From contig JBARVL010000069.1 in assembly GCA_049646245.1 (NCBI GenBank), positions 1-35,666 of the forward strand: a stretch of DNA of 35,666 nt, read 5' to 3'. Origin of the DNA: Crinalium sp049646245. Its GTDB lineage: Bacteria; Cyanobacteriota; Cyanobacteriia; Cyanobacteriales; PCC-9333. Position 1 is the first letter of the stretch; every line of letters begins with the position of its first letter. Positions 32,875-35,666 of this stretch are shown piece after piece. The translations under genes were made by a program, and so were the position numbers. The notes under the pieces are model-generated. The model did not search any database. It saw only the letters and a program-made list of their open reading frames with translations, and was not told where the DNA came from.

Positions 32875-33357
32875 TTATTTGAAAAACGATAATTGTTTAG
32901 CGGCATTAGGCTTTTTAGGTGATGGATTATCAGGAGACTTTTTGCTTTGGTTTTCTCCTGATTTGGTTTTGAATTTAGCTTGTGATTGCTTTAGCTTACG
33001 TTGAGCTTCCCGTCTAGGTAACTCTATTTTGAGCGCCTCAATAATTTCTGCGATCGCTGTTGGTAATGGTGAGATGTCGCTGAATTTTACTAGCTTGTTA
33101 ACTGGTGCGCCACCCAAGTTACTTGCACTAATCATCACTCGACGCTCTGATGCCCCAACTTCCGTTTCAGGAAGAATATTGATAGCAATCAAGATAGTGG
33201 CATTCGCATATGTAATCTCAGCATTTGTCTCTTGACTTTCAGTGGGTGAATCATTATTTTCAGGTTCAATTTCGTCACTATCAGTTTCTTCTTCACTTTG
33301 TAGTTCCAAATCTTCTTCGTTTTCAAGGTCAAGATCGTCGTGAGTTTTTTTAGTCAT
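32875..33357 (-). CDS. PRTRC system protein E-like
   Basis: A 160-residue protein. A very acidic N-terminus (residues 6-48, mostly Asp/Glu/Ser) precedes a compact core (about 49-117) with ITYANATILIAINILPE, ASERRVMISASN and NKLVKFSDISPLPTAIAEIIEALKIELPRRE, resembling the PRTRC E core of ERRVLV-type strand and LPxAI..LL..L...LP helix. The C-terminus is basic and Pro/Lys-rich, ending AAKQLSFFK. QLSFF resembles clamp-binding QLxLF peptides, notable beside a plasmid dnaN. It leads the E-C pair. Confidence 0.7.
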   Translation of the reverse strand: MTKKTHDDLDLENEEDLELQSEEETDSDEIEPENNDSPTESQETNAEITYANATILIAINILPETEVGASERRVMISASNLGGAPVNKLVKFSDISPLPTAIAEIIEALKIELPRREAQRKLKQSQAKFKTKSGENQSKKSPDNPSPKKPNAAKQLSFFK

Positions 33358-33534
33358 TGATTTTTACTTATGTTTATAGGTTTTAAATAGAAGGGCGTTA
33401 GCCCTCATTAATTAGATAAATTATTAGTAAGTTTAAATAATAAAAAGTATTAACCCTCTAGCTTTGTAAGCAGTAGAGAGTTAAGAAATTTAAAATATTG
33501 GATTAGAAGTGCTGTGATTTACTGCCTATATTTT
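33358..33534. other. Intergenic gap with small hairpins
   Basis: No gene. A short hairpin GGGC-GTTA-GCCC (about 33391-33402) and arms CTCTA/TAGAG (about 33456-33480) lie between the Gp157-like gene and the PRTRC genes. They may lower read-through or hold the PRTRC promoter. Confidence 0.35.
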
Positions 33535-34185
33535 TTAGGCAACTGTTCTGGTTTTGGTTTTACGTTTTTCCGTTTTACTACCATTATTATCAACGTCATT
33601 TTGGTTAGATCGTTCCTTGACATTTTCTGATGCTTCAGAAAGATTGCTTGCTACTAACTTGTACTCCACCCTTTCTTTGCGAACAATATGAGTACCTTCG
33701 ACCGGAATTCCTTGCTTCCATGCCGCTTTGATTTTGGTTTTATCAGGAGTGTAAACTACTTTTCTGGTTCGGTACTCTTTTGGTAGTTCCTTGGGGTCTA
33801 TCAACACTTCACAGCTTGGAGGATTTTGCTTAATGACAATCTGCCGTCTTTTACCTACCAGGCTAGTTGCTATTGCTCCCAACTGATGTAGTTGTAGAAT
33901 ATTGTTATCTAAGGCGCTGCGCCATCGTTCTAGCCGTACAATTGCGACATTATGCTGCTGCATAAAGTAGTCTTTGCGGGCTTTTAGTGCAGTTATTTCA
34001 GCATCTAATTGGTCAGCTATCTCAGCTTGAATATCAGCCGCAGTTTCCCCGTCTTCCTGGTTTTCCCAGATTTCAGAAAGAATTGTTCCTTCCTCTTCTG
34101 GGGTTTCAGCACCCTCCAATTTTTCCCAAAGCAGTGCAGCTTTGATTGAAATGTGCCTTAGTGAATCCACTACTAAATTGAGCAT
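33535..34185 (-). CDS. Siphovirus Gp157-like protein
   Basis: A 216-residue protein with the Gp157 layout: helical N-terminus, a coiled-coil centre (about 50-105; EIADQLDAEITALKARKDYFMQQHNVAIVRLERWRSAL), then a small beta domain with IVIKQNPPSCEVLIDPKELPKEYRT and the hallmark PDKTKIKAAWKQGIPVEGTHIVRKERVEYKL. Gp157 proteins come from streptococcal siphophages and have been linked to phage DNA replication or resistance; the molecular role is unclear. Unlike phage versions it ends in a basic Lys/Arg/Thr tail. It begins three bases after the stop of the 52-residue gene. Here it stands at the head of the PRTRC series. Confidence 0.8.
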   Translation of the reverse strand: MLNLVVDSLRHISIKAALLWEKLEGAETPEEEGTILSEIWENQEDGETAADIQAEIADQLDAEITALKARKDYFMQQHNVAIVRLERWRSALDNNILQLHQLGAIATSLVGKRRQIVIKQNPPSCEVLIDPKELPKEYRTRKVVYTPDKTKIKAAWKQGIPVEGTHIVRKERVEYKLVASNLSEASENVKERSNQNDVDNNGSKTEKRKTKTRTVA

Positions 34186-34188
34186 TAT

Positions 34189-34347
34189 TTACCATCTCCC
34201 GCAAGTTTCTAAATATTCCCGTTCAGTTTCAATCTGTTCAATAATTGCCGTAACATCAGGGGTAAGTTCAGACATTTCGTCATAAACTATTGTTTGAGGG
34301 CAATTAACGTTCTCTAAATCAACGTCAGCATTTGTTTGTTCCAACAT
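34189..34347 (-). CDS. Small protein, 52 residues, upstream of the Gp157-like gene
   Basis: An acidic short protein beginning MLEQTNADVDLENVNCPQTI and ending EQIETEREYLETCGRW. Its stop codon is three bases from the next ATG, so the two are almost certainly co-translated, the main support for it being real. It is mostly helical and acidic (SELTPDVTAIIEQIETEREYLET), with two cysteines. No family recognised. The Shine-Dalgarno is weak (AGAG about 15 bp upstream). A partner of the Gp157-like protein is the natural guess. Confidence 0.6.
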   Translation of the reverse strand: MLEQTNADVDLENVNCPQTIVYDEMSELTPDVTAIIEQIETEREYLETCGRW

Positions 34348-34414
34348 GGTTGAAAAATCACTCTTTGAGGTGACTGTGTTAAGAAGGGCATATTATTGTG
34401 CGACTTCTATTTAT

Positions 34415-34432
34415 CAGGCGCGATAGCGCCTG
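34415..34432. promoter_or_regulatory. Inverted repeat between divergent genes
   Basis: Arms CAGGCGC/GCGCCTG around GATA, a one-base variant of a HIP1 palindrome (GCGATAGC). It lies 68 bp before the 52-residue gene and 73 bp before the plus-strand gene, so it could serve either promoter. Confidence 0.4.
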
Positions 34433-34504
34433 TATTAAACAGTTAGTTTTTGTATTAATAAAGCGTTAATTATTAAATAATATTTGTTTGTTAGGGGATA
34501 AATT

Positions 34505-35605
34505 ATGTATAGAAAAGGGTTTTTTCCTGTTGTTCTTATTCCAAATCTTTTAGTAGAATATTGTCGTAAAAATCCCTTGCCTGTGTTGAATGAGCCGTCT
34601 GTAGCTTCTAATTCACCTCGATTACACGCTTTAGCGCCTTTACCACCAGTAAAATCATCTACCTATAAACCAAGATATTCGTTTATATTTCAGTGTTGGC
34701 TATTTGGTTTAATGTTTCTGGGAGTGATTAACTGGTTTTTAGGATTTTATTTAATTAATCTTTTATTAGCAATTATTAGTTCAATATTTGTAGCTTTATC
34801 TTTTGCTGGATATGATTATTTAATGGCTAGGCAGCTAGAGTTAGAATACAAACAAAAAGTTGAAAAGTATCAACGTGAATTAGCAGAGTATAGTGTTCAA
34901 CAAGCAATCGCTTTAAGCTCAAGATCTGAGAATAAAAATGAGGACAAAAGCAAATACAAATCAGCTATTTTGAAGCGTCAGCAGCAATTACAGGGGTTAT
35001 TAATGGGTAAAATACTTTTACCGAGTAGTCGGGAAAGTACGGCTACTCAAGGGGCAAGTGAAGCTGTCTTTTATACTTATTTGTTGCGTTATTTTCCTGA
35101 CACTTATCAGGGAGGTGTTTTTCCTGTCCCTGGTAAAACTTTTCCTTACACGGCTGACTTCAGGACTCTTCATAAAAAAACTGGCTTGTTTATTCAAGTT
35201 GAGGTTGATGAACCTTATGCTTTTGCTACTCAGAAACCACATCATTGCTATCAGAATACTACCGATGAGGAGCGCAATCAGTTTTTTCTTAATGGTAATT
35301 GGGTAATAATTCGGTTTGCTGAACAGCAGATTGTTACGCAGCCGGAATCCTGTTGTAAGCAAATTGCTTTGGTAATTTATCAAATAACTGGTGATTTTAG
35401 TTTTTTAGCTCAATTGAAAGATTTTCCTAATGTTAAACCTCATAAGCATTGGACAGAAAAGGAAGCTAAAATGATGGTTAAAAATAATTATCGTGGAACT
35501 TATCTTAGGAATGTTAAATCTTCTAAAAAATCTAATATAAATGGATATGGTAGAACTAAATCTAGATCTAATAAGAAGCAAAATACTCGCAAATCTCGTA
35601 GGTAA
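34505..35605 (+). CDS. Membrane-anchored protein with candidate PD-(D/E)XK nuclease domain
   Basis: A 366-residue protein. Two adjacent membrane helices (about 61-79 and 81-100) are followed by a helical linker (about 105-165), a globular domain (about 180-290) and a strongly basic tail (Lys/Arg/Ser-rich, last 35 residues). The globular domain has the order of a restriction-endonuclease fold: SEAVFY helix (E186), YTADF (D218), strand FIQVEVDEPY (E233-V-D235), then DEERNQFFLNGNWVIIRF, much like the helix-strand end of DUF559/Vsr-type nucleases. This suggests a DNA-cutting enzyme held at the membrane, but homology is inferred from pattern only. The start follows AGGGGATAAATT, giving a fair ribosome site. 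HIP1 sites follow the stop. Confidence 0.6.
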   Translation: MYRKGFFPVVLIPNLLVEYCRKNPLPVLNEPSVASNSPRLHALAPLPPVKSSTYKPRYSFIFQCWLFGLMFLGVINWFLGFYLINLLLAIISSIFVALSFAGYDYLMARQLELEYKQKVEKYQRELAEYSVQQAIALSSRSENKNEDKSKYKSAILKRQQQLQGLLMGKILLPSSRESTATQGASEAVFYTYLLRYFPDTYQGGVFPVPGKTFPYTADFRTLHKKTGLFIQVEVDEPYAFATQKPHHCYQNTTDEERNQFFLNGNWVIIRFAEQQIVTQPESCCKQIALVIYQITGDFSFLAQLKDFPNVKPHKHWTEKEAKMMVKNNYRGTYLRNVKSSKKSNINGYGRTKSRSNKKQNTRKSRR

Positions 35606-35666
35606 GATTAAGAAAAGAATGCGATCGCACACTATAAATTCATACTTAATAGATGCGATCGCAAAG

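Overview
The window reads as part of a large cyanobacterial plasmid. HIP1 octamers (GCGATCGC) occur throughout, a GGGCTACGCCTACGC-type interspersed repeat of the kind common in filamentous cyanobacteria sits near 2.59 kb, and the genes are plasmid-type: DNA polymerase III clamp and clamp loader, a conjugative type IV secretion (T4SS) block, and a PRTRC cassette. No replication initiator, relaxase, coupling protein, rRNA or tRNA was seen. Almost every gene is on the minus strand.

Layout. 1-2.4 kb: dnaX (cut by the window edge) and dnaN, with a terminator between them and a second terminator-like hairpin in the dnaN leader. 2.76-4.16 kb: a 1.4-kb mini-element with 27-bp inverted ends, repeated internal sites and a 6-bp flanking direct repeat, carrying two small genes, one a retropepsin-like protease. 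4.2-9.3 kb: a Dda/RecD-like helicase, a 56-residue small gene, a membrane-anchored acidic protein, a DpdA-like tRNA-guanine transglycosylase homologue fused to a DUF6884-like domain, and a DUF4326 fusion protein. Several of these genes have a palindrome 27-60 bp before the start codon. 9.65-22.6 kb: a T4SS block with VirB9-, VirB10-, VirB8-, VirB6- and VirB5-like proteins, a VirB3-VirB4 fusion, a VirB2-like pilin and a large acidic accessory protein.

23.1-27.1 kb: the most striking gene. It encodes a 1309-residue protein with both double-psi-barrel signatures of the eukaryotic RNAi-type RNA-dependent RNA polymerase family (GDCHGKIS...AKG...RSSIKG, then TRYPVL...GDFDGD...VDYQKNS). It is a single-chain two-barrel RNA polymerase homologue encoded next to the conjugation genes.

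27.7-34.3 kb: a PRTRC cassette with E1-like ThiF, JAMM-type protein A, protein B, a probable F, a ubiquitin-like C with an extension, and E. A phage Gp157-like gene and a 52-residue gene precede it. Between B and A sits a complete IscB RNA-guided nuclease with its upstream omega-RNA. The window ends with a plus-strand gene for a membrane-anchored protein with a candidate PD-(D/E)XK nuclease domain.

Together the genes suggest a self-transmissible plasmid that brings its own clamp system, helicase and unusual polymerase, may modify its DNA or RNA with 7-deazaguanine, and has taken in two small mobile elements.
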